Positions 26,711 to 36,000 of a stretch of 64,000 nt of DNA are shown piece by piece. The stretch is from positions 1-64,000 of the forward strand of contig NZ_FOGE01000009.1 in the NCBI RefSeq assembly GCF_900111125.1, given 5' to 3'. This DNA comes from Sphingobium sp. YR768. Its GTDB lineage: Bacteria > Pseudomonadota > Alphaproteobacteria > Sphingomonadales > Sphingomonadaceae. Positions within the stretch are counted from its first letter, which is position 1. Each line of letters starts with the position of its first letter. Position numbers and translations under genes: made by a program. Below the pieces are notes generated by a model. It saw nothing but the letters and a program-made list of their open reading frames with translations. It did no database searches and was not told the DNA's origin.

Positions 26711-27201
26711 GCCTGCATGATGACCAGAAGAGGGTTTTATATTGGTTAATCGAACCTAATTATCGTGCGACGAACCGTGACAACATGCGCCTGGGCATTG
26801 ATATCCTTGCGAAAGTTCATAAGCGGCGAATGGGGGCAAGCGATCGCCCATGATGGGCGCGCAAAACAACTCCAATGCATGATGCGGCCGACTGGAAAGA
26901 CAGGATTCGCCGATCAATGCTGATCAGGCAGATGCATGAATCACCCCTGTAATAGACGGGTAAAAACTTGGCCTTTTCTGAACTTTATCAACCATCATCC
27001 AGAAATGAAGGCCATCCGGCGATATCGTTTCGAATGTGAAATATTATCGCGACATTCGGTTTTTCTTCTTTCCCGTCAATGGGAAGGCGCAATCACGACC
27101 CCGCGCCGCCGCATCAATGACCGCCGCGAAAGACAGGCTTAAAATTTTGTTAGGCATTGAAGGATAGCAAATTGCGTGGGCCAGCCACTCAAGGAGCCAT
27201 C
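26711..27201. other. Divergent promoter region of kinase and cellulose operons
   Basis: About 490 bp, AT-rich compared with the flanks, between the two divergent operons. It must hold both promoters; I find no unambiguous -35/-10 pair. The middle contains short palindromes such as GGGCGATCGCCC-like sequence near 26840. At 27031-27070 a hairpin with T-rich tail precedes the cellulose genes (separate entry). A 68-codon plus-strand frame (26936-27142) lacks a ribosome binding site and is not called. Confidence 0.5.
27031..27070 (+). promoter_or_regulatory. Hairpin with T-tract in leader of cellulose operon
   Basis: A 7-bp inverted repeat CGAATGT (27031-27037) / ACATTCG (27052-27058) is followed at once by GGTTTTTCTTCTTT. 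The arrangement looks like a weak intrinsic terminator about 140 bp before the first cellulose gene. It could end a short upstream transcript or act as an attenuator in the operon leader. The long loop and modest stem make either only tentative. Confidence 0.35.
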
Positions 27202-27537
27202 ATGCGCGCTGACACGACCAGCCTTCTCCAACGCCTCGGGCAAAAGGATTTTCGCTATCGCGAATTTCATGACGCCTTTGCGGACATGGAGCTGTGGCCG
27301 ATTTTCGAAGCCTTGCTGGCGGACGAACGGGTGGTCGGCAGGCCGATGTCGGCGCTGGCCGAAAAGGAAGCCGCGATGCGCGCCAGCGAGGCGAAGCACT
27401 ATGCGCCCGCCGCTCGCCCGGCCGACAGTCCGGATATGTTTTCGCGTTACGCCGAGCCCGGCCCTGCCGCAGCGAGCCGCCCCGGCGACGATCTGCGCGG
27501 CTTTCTGGGCCAGCTATCCTCCAAGAATTCGGGGTAG
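27202..27537 (+). CDS. BcsR/BcsP-like cellulose biosynthesis accessory protein
   Basis: A 111-residue protein at the head of the cellulose operon. The N-terminal half (L-L-Q-R-L-G ... F-R-Y-R-E-F ... E-L-W-P-I-F-E-A-L) resembles the conserved Tyr-containing segment and W-P-L-L-type ending of the BcsR/BcsP family, small cytosolic proteins that pair with BcsQ and help synthase assembly or membrane targeting. The C-terminal half is low-complexity and Pro/Ala-rich, as in BcsP. I start at the ATG at 27202, seven bases after an AAGGAG box; the frame extends upstream to 27157 without good signals. bcsQ begins five bases after its stop. The family call rests on a short pattern plus position. Confidence 0.65.
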   Translation: MRADTTSLLQRLGQKDFRYREFHDAFADMELWPIFEALLADERVVGRPMSALAEKEAAMRASEAKHYAPAARPADSPDMFSRYAEPGPAAASRPGDDLRGFLGQLSSKNSG

Positions 27538-27542
27538 AGATC

Positions 27543-28259
27543 ATGCCGCTTCTGCTTTGCCATTCGCCCAAGGGCGGTGTGGGCACCAGCTTCATCGCCG
27601 CACAGCTTGCCATCGCGCTGGCCGAGCGCGGGCATGAGGTGACGGCGCTCGACTTCACCTTCCAGGATTCGCTGAAGCTCTATTTCGGGCTGTTGCCCGC
27701 GCAGCCGCTGCCCAACATGGTGACCCATGTCGGCGAAGCGACGGTGGTGTCCGGGGTCGAATTGCTGGCGGCCCATGAGCTGGGCAGCGATCCGGGCTTT
27801 CGCAAGCGGCTGAATGCCGACGCCGCCTCCCCCTTTGCCGGGGACCGATTCTATATCGCGGATCTGGCGGCGGGCGACCGGGAGACGAAGGACCTGCTGC
27901 TGCCCCATGCGCTGCTGCATATCTGCGTGATGGACCCGCGCCCCGGATCGCTGGTCGCGCTGTCCAAGGTGCAGCCGGGCACGCCGACGATCGAATTGCA
28001 GAATACCGCCTTCATCCTGAACCAGCTGGACGACACGCATCGGCTATCGCGCCATTCGCACATCTTTCTGCGCGAACTGGTCGGCGACCGGCTGATCGGG
28101 ACGGTCCGCCGGGACGAAGCCGTCAATGAAGCCGCCGCGATGTTCGAGCCGATCGGCCGCTTCGCGCCCGCCAGCGTGGCGCTGGCCGACCTTGCCAAGC
28201 TGGCGATCGCGGTGGAACGCCGCTGTGGTCTGGGGCTGACGCCGGAGGCGCAGTCATGA
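27543..28259 (+). CDS. bcsQ: Cellulose biosynthesis protein BcsQ (MinD/ParA-like ATPase)
   Basis: A 238-residue P-loop protein. The N-terminal S-P-K-G-G-V-G-T-S is a deviant Walker A in which the usual last Lys is Thr, as in BcsQ of enterobacteria, followed by the family's switch Asp in A-L-D-F-T. BcsQ localises the cellulose synthase complex in the cell. The start at 27543 follows from spacing after the previous stop; the frame itself runs further upstream as a shadow of the preceding gene. Its TGA overlaps the ATG of the synthase gene (ATGA), which indicates coupled translation. The middle is less conserved but its length is as expected. Confidence 0.88.
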   Translation: MPLLLCHSPKGGVGTSFIAAQLAIALAERGHEVTALDFTFQDSLKLYFGLLPAQPLPNMVTHVGEATVVSGVELLAAHELGSDPGFRKRLNADAASPFAGDRFYIADLAAGDRETKDLLLPHALLHICVMDPRPGSLVALSKVQPGTPTIELQNTAFILNQLDDTHRLSRHSHIFLRELVGDRLIGTVRRDEAVNEAAAMFEPIGRFAPASVALADLAKLAIAVERRCGLGLTPEAQS

Positions 28260-31200
28260 GCCGCCTGTGGCAATGGATGAGCGGACCGGGGCTGATTGCT
28301 CTGGCCGTGCTGCTGGCGGTATTGGCCGTCACCGTCCCGCTGAGCCTGTCGGCCCAGTGGGGTTTCGCGTTCCTGACCATTGCCGGTGGCGTCGTGCTGG
28401 GCCGGATCGGCACGCGCCGCGCGCTGCTGACGCTGGCGATCCTGTCGATCATCGTGTCGACCCGCTATATGTTCTGGCGCACCACGGCGACGCTGGAATT
28501 CGGCACATTCCTGGAATTCATGCTGGGCAGCGGGCTGTATCTGGCCGAATGCTATGCCTGGTTGATCCTGATCCTGGGCTTCCTGCAGACGGCATGGCCT
28601 CTGAAGCGCCAGATCGTGGAAATTCAGGGCGAGCCGGACCAGTGGCCCTTCGTCGACGTCTATATCCCCACCTATAATGAAAGCCTGTCGATCGTCCGCA
28701 ACACCGTGTTCGCGGCGATGGACATGGACTATCCGGCCGACCGGTTCCGCGTCTTCATTCTGGACGATGGCCGTCGACCCGAATTTCAGGCCTTCGCGCG
28801 ACAGGCCGGTTGCGGCTACCTGACCCGTGGCGACAATCTGCACGCCAAGGCGGGCAATCTGAACGCCGCGATGAAGAAGACCAACGGGTCGCTGATCGCG
28901 ATCTTCGATTGCGACCATGTGCCCACGCGCGCCTTCCTCCAGATGACGGTCGGCTGGTTCCAGCGCGATGCGCAACTGGCGCTGATGCAGACGCCGCACC
29001 ATTTCTATTCGCAGGACCCCGCCCAGCGCAATCTGGGCACGGTGCGCGACCTGCCGGGCGAAGGCGACCTTTTCTACGGCGCGGTCCAGTCGGGCAACGA
29101 CCTGTGGAACGCGACCTTCTTCTGCGGTTCCTGTGCAGTCATCCGCCGCGAGGCGCTGATGCAGACCAACGGTTTTGCCGGCGAGACAGTGACGGAAGAC
29201 GCGCATACCGCGCTGAAGCTGCAACGCATGGGGTGGAACACCGCCTATATCGGCGCGCGCCTGTCCGCCGGCCTCGCCACCGAGCGACTGGTCGTGCATA
29301 TCGGCCAGCGCATCCGCTGGGCGCGCGGCATGACGCAGATCTTCCGCATCGACAATCCGTTGCTGGGGCGCGGCCTGAACTGGCAGCAGCGCTTTTGCTA
29401 CCTGAACGCGATGCTGCATTTCCAGTTTCCGCTGCCGCGGATCGTGTTCCTGACCAGCCCCCTCGCCTATCTCGTCTTTGGCCAGAACATCATCCATGCG
29501 TCGGCATCGATGATCTTCGCCTATGCGCTGCCGCATCTTTATTGTTCGATGGCGTCGGGCGCGATCACGCAGGGCGGCGACCGCCGTCCCTTCTGGGGCG
29601 AAATCTACGAAACCATCCTGGCCTTCCATCTGGTCAAGCCGACGGTGGTGACGCTGTTCCAGCCGCGCAAGGGCAAGTTCAACGTGACCGACAAGGGCAG
29701 CACGCTGGACCAGACCTATTTCGATTTCGCCACCGTGCGGCCGCACCTGATCTGCATCGCGCTGATGCTGGCGGGGATCATCATCGGCTTCGTCAAGCTG
29801 TTCTTCTTTTCCCACCTGTTCAACATTCAGGGGGACTCGCTGACGCTGAACGTCATCTGGGCGGTATTCAGCCTGATCATCCTGATCGCGGCCGTCTCCG
29901 TCGCGCGCGAAACGCGCCAGACCCGCGAGCATATCCGCATCGATTCGCAACTGCCGGTCACCCTCTACATGCAGGACGGCTATGTGATCGAGGCGTGCAC
30001 CACCAACATTTCCATGGGTGGCGTCGCCATCACCATCCCCAAGGATTTTTCGATGCGCGACCGGCAGGTTTCCCACATCTCGCTGCCCATGGGCGACGAG
30101 ACGCTGACCATTCCGGTCGACACCGTACGACTGGACCGGGGCGAAGCCAGCCTGCGGTTCCGGCCGCTGGACACCACCCTTTCGCGCCAACTGGTGCGGG
30201 CCGTACTGGGCCGGGCCGACGCCTGGGAACCATCCGCCCCGCGCAAGCCGGTATCCACCCTCCGATCGTTGCTGGACATCATCATCGTGGACATGGTCAC
30301 GCTCAAGCGCATCTTCTTCCTCAACCGCACGGAACGGCGCGATCATAAGCGCCAGATCGCCGCCGCGAAGGCAGAGGCCGCCAAGGCAAGCGCCGGCAAG
30401 GCCGTGGCGAAGGCGGCGGCGATCGCCGCGCTGATCGCCCTGCCCTTCGCCAACGCGCCGCAGGTCCGTGCGCAGCCCGCCCCCACCGCTGCGCCTGCCG
30501 CAGCGTCGGCGGCGAGCGGCGTGCGCAACCAGCGACTGAGCTTCCGCGATCTCCAGCTCAAGACGCCGATCCGGCTGGCCGGTACGCGCGGCGAAATCGG
30601 CATCCCGTTCGGTCTGCGCCGCAACGAGGTGGTGACCGACGCCGCGCTGACGCTGAATTTCGCCTGGTCGCCCGCGCTGCTCGGCGATCTCAGCCAACTG
30701 GTCGTCATGCTGAACGGCGAAGTGGTGCGCACCATTCCCCTGCCGTCATCCGAATCGGCGGGCCAGAATATCCGCATTCCGGTCAATCCCGCTTTGTTCC
30801 TGCCCGGCGACAACCAGCTGAACCTGCGTCTGGTGGGCCATTATGCCCGCGATTGCGAAGACCCGTTCCACAGCTCGCTCTGGGCCAATATCAGCAATGT
30901 GCGCTCCTGGTTCGACATGACGATCCAGACGCTGCCGTTGCAGCCTGATCTGGGCCGTCTGCCCGCGCCCTTCTTTGACAAGAGCGACAATCTGCCGCTG
31001 CGCCTGCCCTTCATCTTCGCCGGGTCGCCCCGCGCGAACGAGCTGGAGGCGGCCGCCAGCATCTCTTCCTGGTTCGGCAGTCTCGCCAGCTATCGCGGCT
31101 TCAGCTTCAAGCCGGTCTACAACCAGATCCCGCAGGGCAATGCGATCATCTTCGCCACGCCCGACCGGCCGATCGCCGGCCTGCCGCTGACCTTCACCGG

Positions 31201-32641
31201 CCCCAGCGCCGCCGTGATCCGCAATCCGCGCGACAATTTCGGCGAACTGCTGGTGATCATGGGCCGCAACGGGCAGGAACTGAAGCTGGCCGCCGCCGCA
31301 CTGGCCAGTGGCCGGGGCCTGTTCGGCGGGCAGAAGATGGGCTTCGACGGGGTGCGCATCCCGACCTATGCCCGCTATGCCGCGCCGCGCTGGCTGCGCA
31401 CCGATCGTGCGGTGCAGCTGGGCGAGATCATGGACGCCAATGCGTTGCAGGGCATGGGTCTGCCGCCCGGTCCGCTGTCCGCCCGCTTCCGCGTGGCGCC
31501 CGACCTGTTCTTCTGGCCGCGTCAGGGCGGCACGCTGGACATGAACTATCGCTATCCGTCCGCCCCCTGGCTGGACAAGCGGGCGTCGCGCCTCGACGTG
31601 TCGATCAACAGCCAGTATCTGCGCAGCCTGCCGCTGGGCGGGGCAAGCTGGTGGGAGCAGCTGATCGGCAAGACGGGCGCCAGCTCGCAGGACAGCAATG
31701 CGTCCATCGTACTGCCGCGCTACAATCTGTTCGGCCAGAACGAGCTGATCTTCGACTATAATCTGATCATCGCCGACAAGAAGAAGTGCCAAGGCACGTT
31801 GCCCGACAATGTCCGCGTATCGGTGCGGCCGACCAGCAAGATCGACCTGAGCCGCGCTTACCATGCGCTGCACATGCCCGATCTGGCGACCTTTGCCGGT
31901 GCCGGCTATCCCTTCACCATCCGCCCCGATCTGGGCGAGACGACGGTGCTGATGGGCGAACGTCCGTCGACCGGCGCGGTCGAAGCCTTCCTGATGCTGA
32001 TGGGCCGGTTCGGCGACTCGACTGGTGCTGCCGCAACGGCCGTCACCGTGTCCAACGCGGTCGAGCCGGACCGGCTGGGCGGGCGCGACATATTGGTGAT
32101 CGGCGCCAGCAGCGTGGCGGGTTCCGGCCAGCTTTTCGGCGGGGCCCCGGTCCGCTATGAAAATGGCCGGCTGGACGTGACGGAATCGACCCCGGTCGAT
32201 CGCATCTTCGGCTTCTTCTCGCCCTTCGAACGGTCGAGCCATGACGAGGTCGCACAATTCTTCGCCGCGACATCGGGCTTCAGCGGCGTCACCGGTTTCG
32301 AATCGCCGTTCGAGCGCGGCCGCAGCGTGGTGGCGGTGCTGGCCGATGATCCGGGCACCCTGCCGCAACTGGTGAGCGGCATGGCCGACACCCGGATCAA
32401 CGCCCAGATCCAGGGCGACCTGTCGGTCGTCAATGGCGACGGGATGAGCAGCTTTGCGGTCGGGTCGGGCTATTGGGTGGGCTATCTGCCCTTCTGGATG
32501 AAGGCGGCATACTGGCTAAGCCAGCGTCCGTTGCTGATGGCCGCCTGTGGCCTGCTCGCGGCGCTGATCCTGACAGGTCCGCTCTATCTCTATCTCAGCC
32601 GACAGCAACGCCGCCGGCTGGGCGAGTCGGAGGAAGCATGA
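28256..32641 (+). CDS. bcsAB: Fused cellulose synthase BcsA-BcsB
   Basis: A 1461-residue membrane protein that polymerises UDP-glucose into beta-1,4-glucan and passes it across the inner membrane. The BcsA part (about 1-700) has N-terminal membrane helices, family 2 glycosyltransferase motifs D170-D-G, D218-C-D, T313-E-D and Q351-R-I-R-W, more membrane helices, and a PilZ domain with R557-E-H-I-R and N584-I-S-M-G-G that binds c-di-GMP. A hydrophobic segment around 710-740 joins it to the periplasmic BcsB part (about 750-1425), which ends in a C-terminal membrane anchor (about 1427-1450). BcsA and BcsB are usually separate; a fusion is known from acetic acid bacteria (AcsAB). It overlaps bcsQ and bcsC by ATGA-type junctions. 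Confidence 0.96.
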   Translation: MSRLWQWMSGPGLIALAVLLAVLAVTVPLSLSAQWGFAFLTIAGGVVLGRIGTRRALLTLAILSIIVSTRYMFWRTTATLEFGTFLEFMLGSGLYLAECYAWLILILGFLQTAWPLKRQIVEIQGEPDQWPFVDVYIPTYNESLSIVRNTVFAAMDMDYPADRFRVFILDDGRRPEFQAFARQAGCGYLTRGDNLHAKAGNLNAAMKKTNGSLIAIFDCDHVPTRAFLQMTVGWFQRDAQLALMQTPHHFYSQDPAQRNLGTVRDLPGEGDLFYGAVQSGNDLWNATFFCGSCAVIRREALMQTNGFAGETVTEDAHTALKLQRMGWNTAYIGARLSAGLATERLVVHIGQRIRWARGMTQIFRIDNPLLGRGLNWQQRFCYLNAMLHFQFPLPRIVFLTSPLAYLVFGQNIIHASASMIFAYALPHLYCSMASGAITQGGDRRPFWGEIYETILAFHLVKPTVVTLFQPRKGKFNVTDKGSTLDQTYFDFATVRPHLICIALMLAGIIIGFVKLFFFSHLFNIQGDSLTLNVIWAVFSLIILIAAVSVARETRQTREHIRIDSQLPVTLYMQDGYVIEACTTNISMGGVAITIPKDFSMRDRQVSHISLPMGDETLTIPVDTVRLDRGEASLRFRPLDTTLSRQLVRAVLGRADAWEPSAPRKPVSTLRSLLDIIIVDMVTLKRIFFLNRTERRDHKRQIAAAKAEAAKASAGKAVAKAAAIAALIALPFANAPQVRAQPAPTAAPAAASAASGVRNQRLSFRDLQLKTPIRLAGTRGEIGIPFGLRRNEVVTDAALTLNFAWSPALLGDLSQLVVMLNGEVVRTIPLPSSESAGQNIRIPVNPALFLPGDNQLNLRLVGHYARDCEDPFHSSLWANISNVRSWFDMTIQTLPLQPDLGRLPAPFFDKSDNLPLRLPFIFAGSPRANELEAAASISSWFGSLASYRGFSFKPVYNQIPQGNAIIFATPDRPIAGLPLTFTGPSAAVIRNPRDNFGELLVIMGRNGQELKLAAAALASGRGLFGGQKMGFDGVRIPTYARYAAPRWLRTDRAVQLGEIMDANALQGMGLPPGPLSARFRVAPDLFFWPRQGGTLDMNYRYPSAPWLDKRASRLDVSINSQYLRSLPLGGASWWEQLIGKTGASSQDSNASIVLPRYNLFGQNELIFDYNLIIADKKKCQGTLPDNVRVSVRPTSKIDLSRAYHALHMPDLATFAGAGYPFTIRPDLGETTVLMGERPSTGAVEAFLMLMGRFGDSTGAAATAVTVSNAVEPDRLGGRDILVIGASSVAGSGQLFGGAPVRYENGRLDVTESTPVDRIFGFFSPFERSSHDEVAQFFAATSGFSGVTGFESPFERGRSVVAVLADDPGTLPQLVSGMADTRINAQIQGDLSVVNGDGMSSFAVGSGYWVGYLPFWMKAAYWLSQRPLLMAACGLLAALILTGPLYLYLSRQQRRRLGESEEA

Positions 32642-35600
32642 TGCGTAAGCTGTGGCTTCTGGTCGGCTGCGCCGGCCCGGCCCTATCTCTGGCGACACCC
32701 GTACTGGCCGAAGTGCCGGGTGTGGCGGCGCTGGTGGAACAGGGACGCTATTGGCAGGGCAAGGGACGGCAGGATCTGGCCAATCAGGCCTTCCGCCGCG
32801 CCCTGACGCTGGACCCGAACAGTGCGGCCGCCCGCGCTGCGCTGGCAGGGCCGCCGCGCAAGGCGGCAACGCCCAAGCCGGTAGCCGCCGCGCCGACGCC
32901 GCAGCCGGTTCGTGCCGCTGCAACGCCAGCGCCTGCCCGGACCTGGCAGCCCTCGCCCGCACCCCGCGCGGTCCAGCCGAGCGCCCCGGCGCAGCGTGGC
33001 GGATCGTCCCGCGCGGCGGGTTTCAAGGCGCTGGATGACGGCAATCTGGCCGAGGCGGAGCGCGATTTCCAGCGCGCCGTCGCCGCCAACAGCCGCGACG
33101 CCGATGCGCAGGGCGGGCTTGGCCTCGTCCGGCTGCGGCAGGGCAATTTCGCCGAGGCGCGCGACCGGCTGGAGCAGGCATCGCGTCTGGGCAATGCCGC
33201 GCAATGGAATGAGGCGCTTCAGTCCGCCCGCTTCTTTGCCGGGCTTGGCGAAGCGCGCGCGGCGCTGGCGCAGAACCGGCTGAGCGAAGCGCAGAACACG
33301 GCCGAACAATTGATGCGGTCTGGCTATCCGCAGCGGGGACCGGCGATCGAACTGCTGGCCAGCATCTATGAAAAGCAGGGCCGCTATGCCGATGCGGCGG
33401 ACCTGTATCGGCAGGCCAAGGAAAATGGCAGCCAGAACGACACCCGTCTGGCGAGCCGCGCGGCGCGCGCCAAGGCGCTGGCCGCCGCCGCCAATGGCGA
33501 CGAGATCGGGGCGGAACAGGCGTTCCATTCCGGCCTGTTGCTGGGCCAGAATGATCCGTGGATCCGGCTGGAATTTGCGCGTTACCTGCTGGCGCGGGGG
33601 CGTGGTTCGGAAGTGGAATCGCTGCTGTCGTCGCTGTCCAGCTCCAGCGATCCCGACTGGCTTTATGCCGGGGCGCTGCTGAACGCGGAGATGGGTCGCG
33701 ATCCTGCCGCCGAAGCGCTGATCGGGCGCATCCCGGAGATGCAGCGGACCGAGCAGATGCGCAATTTCGCGGTCGGGCTGAAGATCGATGCCGCGGTCGA
33801 GCGGGCCAAGGCGCTGGGTGCGCAGGGCCGTCAGGCCGAAGGCTTGTCGGCGGTGCGGCAACTGGCGGCGACGCCGGGGCTGGATGCCGCGCGGCAGGCG
33901 AGCCTGGCCGATGCGCTGTACGAACTGGGCGACCGGGAGGGGGCTGCGTCGCTGGCGCAGCAGGCGATGTCGGGCGAGATCAGCGATCCGCAGGCCTATG
34001 AACCGATCGTACGGGTGCTGGCCAAGACCGGCCGGGACGCCTTTGCCACGGCGGCGATCCAGCGGGCCGGGCAACTGGCCGGGCCGTCCGCCGAAGGGCA
34101 GAAGGTCATGGCGCGGATGAACGGCGTGATGGCGGCGTCTCAGGCCGACCGGATGCGTCTGGCGGGGCAGAATGCCGCTGCGTTCGACCTGCTGCAATCG
34201 GCCTGGAACGCAGCGCCGGGCAATCAGGAAGTGCTGGGCGCGCTGGCCCGCCTCTATCAGTCGGGCGGAATGCCGGCGCAGGCGGCGCAGACCTATCAGA
34301 TGCTGCTGGCCCAGTCGCCGACCGACCGGGGGGCCACGATGGGCCTGATCGAAACGGCGGGGGCGGCGGGCGACCGGGAACTGGCCCGGCGGACGATGGA
34401 CCGCGCCTTGCAGGCCAATCCCAATGATTATGAAATCTACATGGCGGCGGCGCGGATGGAGAAAGCGCGCGGCGATGATGGCGCGGCCGTGCGTTATCTC
34501 AAGCGCGCGCAGGAACTCTATACGCGCCGCAGCGGGGCGGCCGGGACGCTGACCAGCGCCAATCCGTTCGCCACGACGGTTTCGGGCAATAATCCGTTCC
34601 GCAACCAGCAGGCGTCGGCCGTGGCCGCGCCGATGGCCAATCCCTTTGCGCTGAGCGGCAGTTCACGCCTGCCCGCTACGTCGGCGCCGATCGCGCCGGC
34701 CAATAGCGGCTATGGCTATGCCGCGCCGAGCCAGCCCTTCCCCACCGGCGGCACGCCGTCGGCCCCGATGGCCGGTGGCGGGAGCGGCAATATCGGCTCT
34801 TCTGCTTATGCGGATGCGAGTGGCGGCCCGGCAGGCGATCCGGTGCTGGGGCGCATCCAGTCCGAAATCAGCCAGCTGACCCGCGAATCCGGGCCGCGTG
34901 CGGACCTGAACACCGGCTATCGCGAGCGGTCGGGTGAAACCGGGCTGAGCGCGCTGCGCGAAATGACCGGCACCGCGCAAGTGTCGACCGGGCTTGGCAA
35001 TGGCCGCATCTCCGCCAAGGCGCAGGCCGTGGCGCTGGATGCCGGCCGCCCGACCGGATCGGGTCTGGCGCGCTTCGGCCGCAACGGCACCGCCGAAGCC
35101 GAAGCCATCGTCGCCGAAGAGGAATCGGCGCTGACGCAAGCGAAGACGCAGCATGCGTCCGGCGTCGCTTTGTCGGCCGCCTATGAAACGCCGCTGCTGA
35201 AGCTGGAGCTGGGCACGACCCCGCTGGGCTTTGAGGATACGCAGGTGACATGGCAGGCGGCGCTCACCCCGCGCTTCTCGCCCTATACCACCGCGCGCAT
35301 ATGGGTGGAGCGCAAGCCGGTGACCGACAGCGTGGTCGCCTATGCCGGCACGCGCGATCCGGTGACGGGCGATCGCTGGGGTCAGGTGATGCGCACCGGC
35401 GGCGGCGTCTCCTTCTCTTATGATCGGGACGGCGCGGGCATTTATGGCGACTTCGCCTATAATCGCTATGCTGGCGTGAACGTGCCCAACAATCGCAGTT
35501 TCCAGGCGAATGTCGGCGGCTACCTGCCCTTCTATCGCGGCGATCGTTCGTCGGTGACGGGCGGCGTGAACGTCAATTATCAGGATTATGACAACAACCA

Positions 35601-36000
35601 GAACTTCTTCACCTATGGTCATGGCGGCTATTTCAGCCCGCAGAACTTCTTCAGCGTGAGCTTCCCCGTCCGGTACAGCTTTACCGACGACCGGATGGAA
35701 ATTCGCGCGGGTGTGGCGCCGGGCTATCAAAGCTATTATCAGGAGCAGGTGGGGCTTTATCCCACCGATCCGACCGCGCAGGCGGCGCTGGACGCGCTCA
35801 AGGCACAGAATAGCGATGTGCGGTCCTATTATGATAGTATCAGCAAGACCGGTTTCGCCCTGTCGGCCGATGGCTCCTTCTATTATCGTGTGAGCCCGAG
35901 CACGCGGGTCGGCGGCGAAATCAGCAAGAATACTTTCGGCAGCTATGACGAGTTCAAGTCGATGATCGGCATCAAGCAATCCCTGGGGGGCTCGCAATGA
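32638..36000 (+). CDS. bcsC: Cellulose synthase outer-membrane subunit BcsC
   Basis: A 1120-residue protein that exports cellulose across the periplasm and outer membrane. A signal peptide (about 1-24, ending V-L-A-E) is followed by tetratricopeptide repeats from about 30 to 640, interrupted near 65-115 by an Ala/Pro-rich linker, then a low-complexity linker (about 640-760). The last 350 residues form the 16-strand BCSC_C barrel, rich in alternating aromatic strands such as Y-G-D-F-A-Y-N-R-Y. The start at 32638 (M-M-R-K-L) overlaps the stop of bcsAB; the frame is open further upstream only as a shadow. Its own stop overlaps the start of bcsD. Confidence 0.94.
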   Translation: MMRKLWLLVGCAGPALSLATPVLAEVPGVAALVEQGRYWQGKGRQDLANQAFRRALTLDPNSAAARAALAGPPRKAATPKPVAAAPTPQPVRAAATPAPARTWQPSPAPRAVQPSAPAQRGGSSRAAGFKALDDGNLAEAERDFQRAVAANSRDADAQGGLGLVRLRQGNFAEARDRLEQASRLGNAAQWNEALQSARFFAGLGEARAALAQNRLSEAQNTAEQLMRSGYPQRGPAIELLASIYEKQGRYADAADLYRQAKENGSQNDTRLASRAARAKALAAAANGDEIGAEQAFHSGLLLGQNDPWIRLEFARYLLARGRGSEVESLLSSLSSSSDPDWLYAGALLNAEMGRDPAAEALIGRIPEMQRTEQMRNFAVGLKIDAAVERAKALGAQGRQAEGLSAVRQLAATPGLDAARQASLADALYELGDREGAASLAQQAMSGEISDPQAYEPIVRVLAKTGRDAFATAAIQRAGQLAGPSAEGQKVMARMNGVMAASQADRMRLAGQNAAAFDLLQSAWNAAPGNQEVLGALARLYQSGGMPAQAAQTYQMLLAQSPTDRGATMGLIETAGAAGDRELARRTMDRALQANPNDYEIYMAAARMEKARGDDGAAVRYLKRAQELYTRRSGAAGTLTSANPFATTVSGNNPFRNQQASAVAAPMANPFALSGSSRLPATSAPIAPANSGYGYAAPSQPFPTGGTPSAPMAGGGSGNIGSSAYADASGGPAGDPVLGRIQSEISQLTRESGPRADLNTGYRERSGETGLSALREMTGTAQVSTGLGNGRISAKAQAVALDAGRPTGSGLARFGRNGTAEAEAIVAEEESALTQAKTQHASGVALSAAYETPLLKLELGTTPLGFEDTQVTWQAALTPRFSPYTTARIWVERKPVTDSVVAYAGTRDPVTGDRWGQVMRTGGGVSFSYDRDGAGIYGDFAYNRYAGVNVPNNRSFQANVGGYLPFYRGDRSSVTGGVNVNYQDYDNNQNFFTYGHGGYFSPQNFFSVSFPVRYSFTDDRMEIRAGVAPGYQSYYQEQVGLYPTDPTAQAALDALKAQNSDVRSYYDSISKTGFALSADGSFYYRVSPSTRVGGEISKNTFGSYDEFKSMIGIKQSLGGSQ

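Noticed and set aside
27851..30697. 948-codon minus-strand frame over bcsQ and bcsAB
   Set aside because: It spans two well-supported genes on the other strand and has no recognisable domain.
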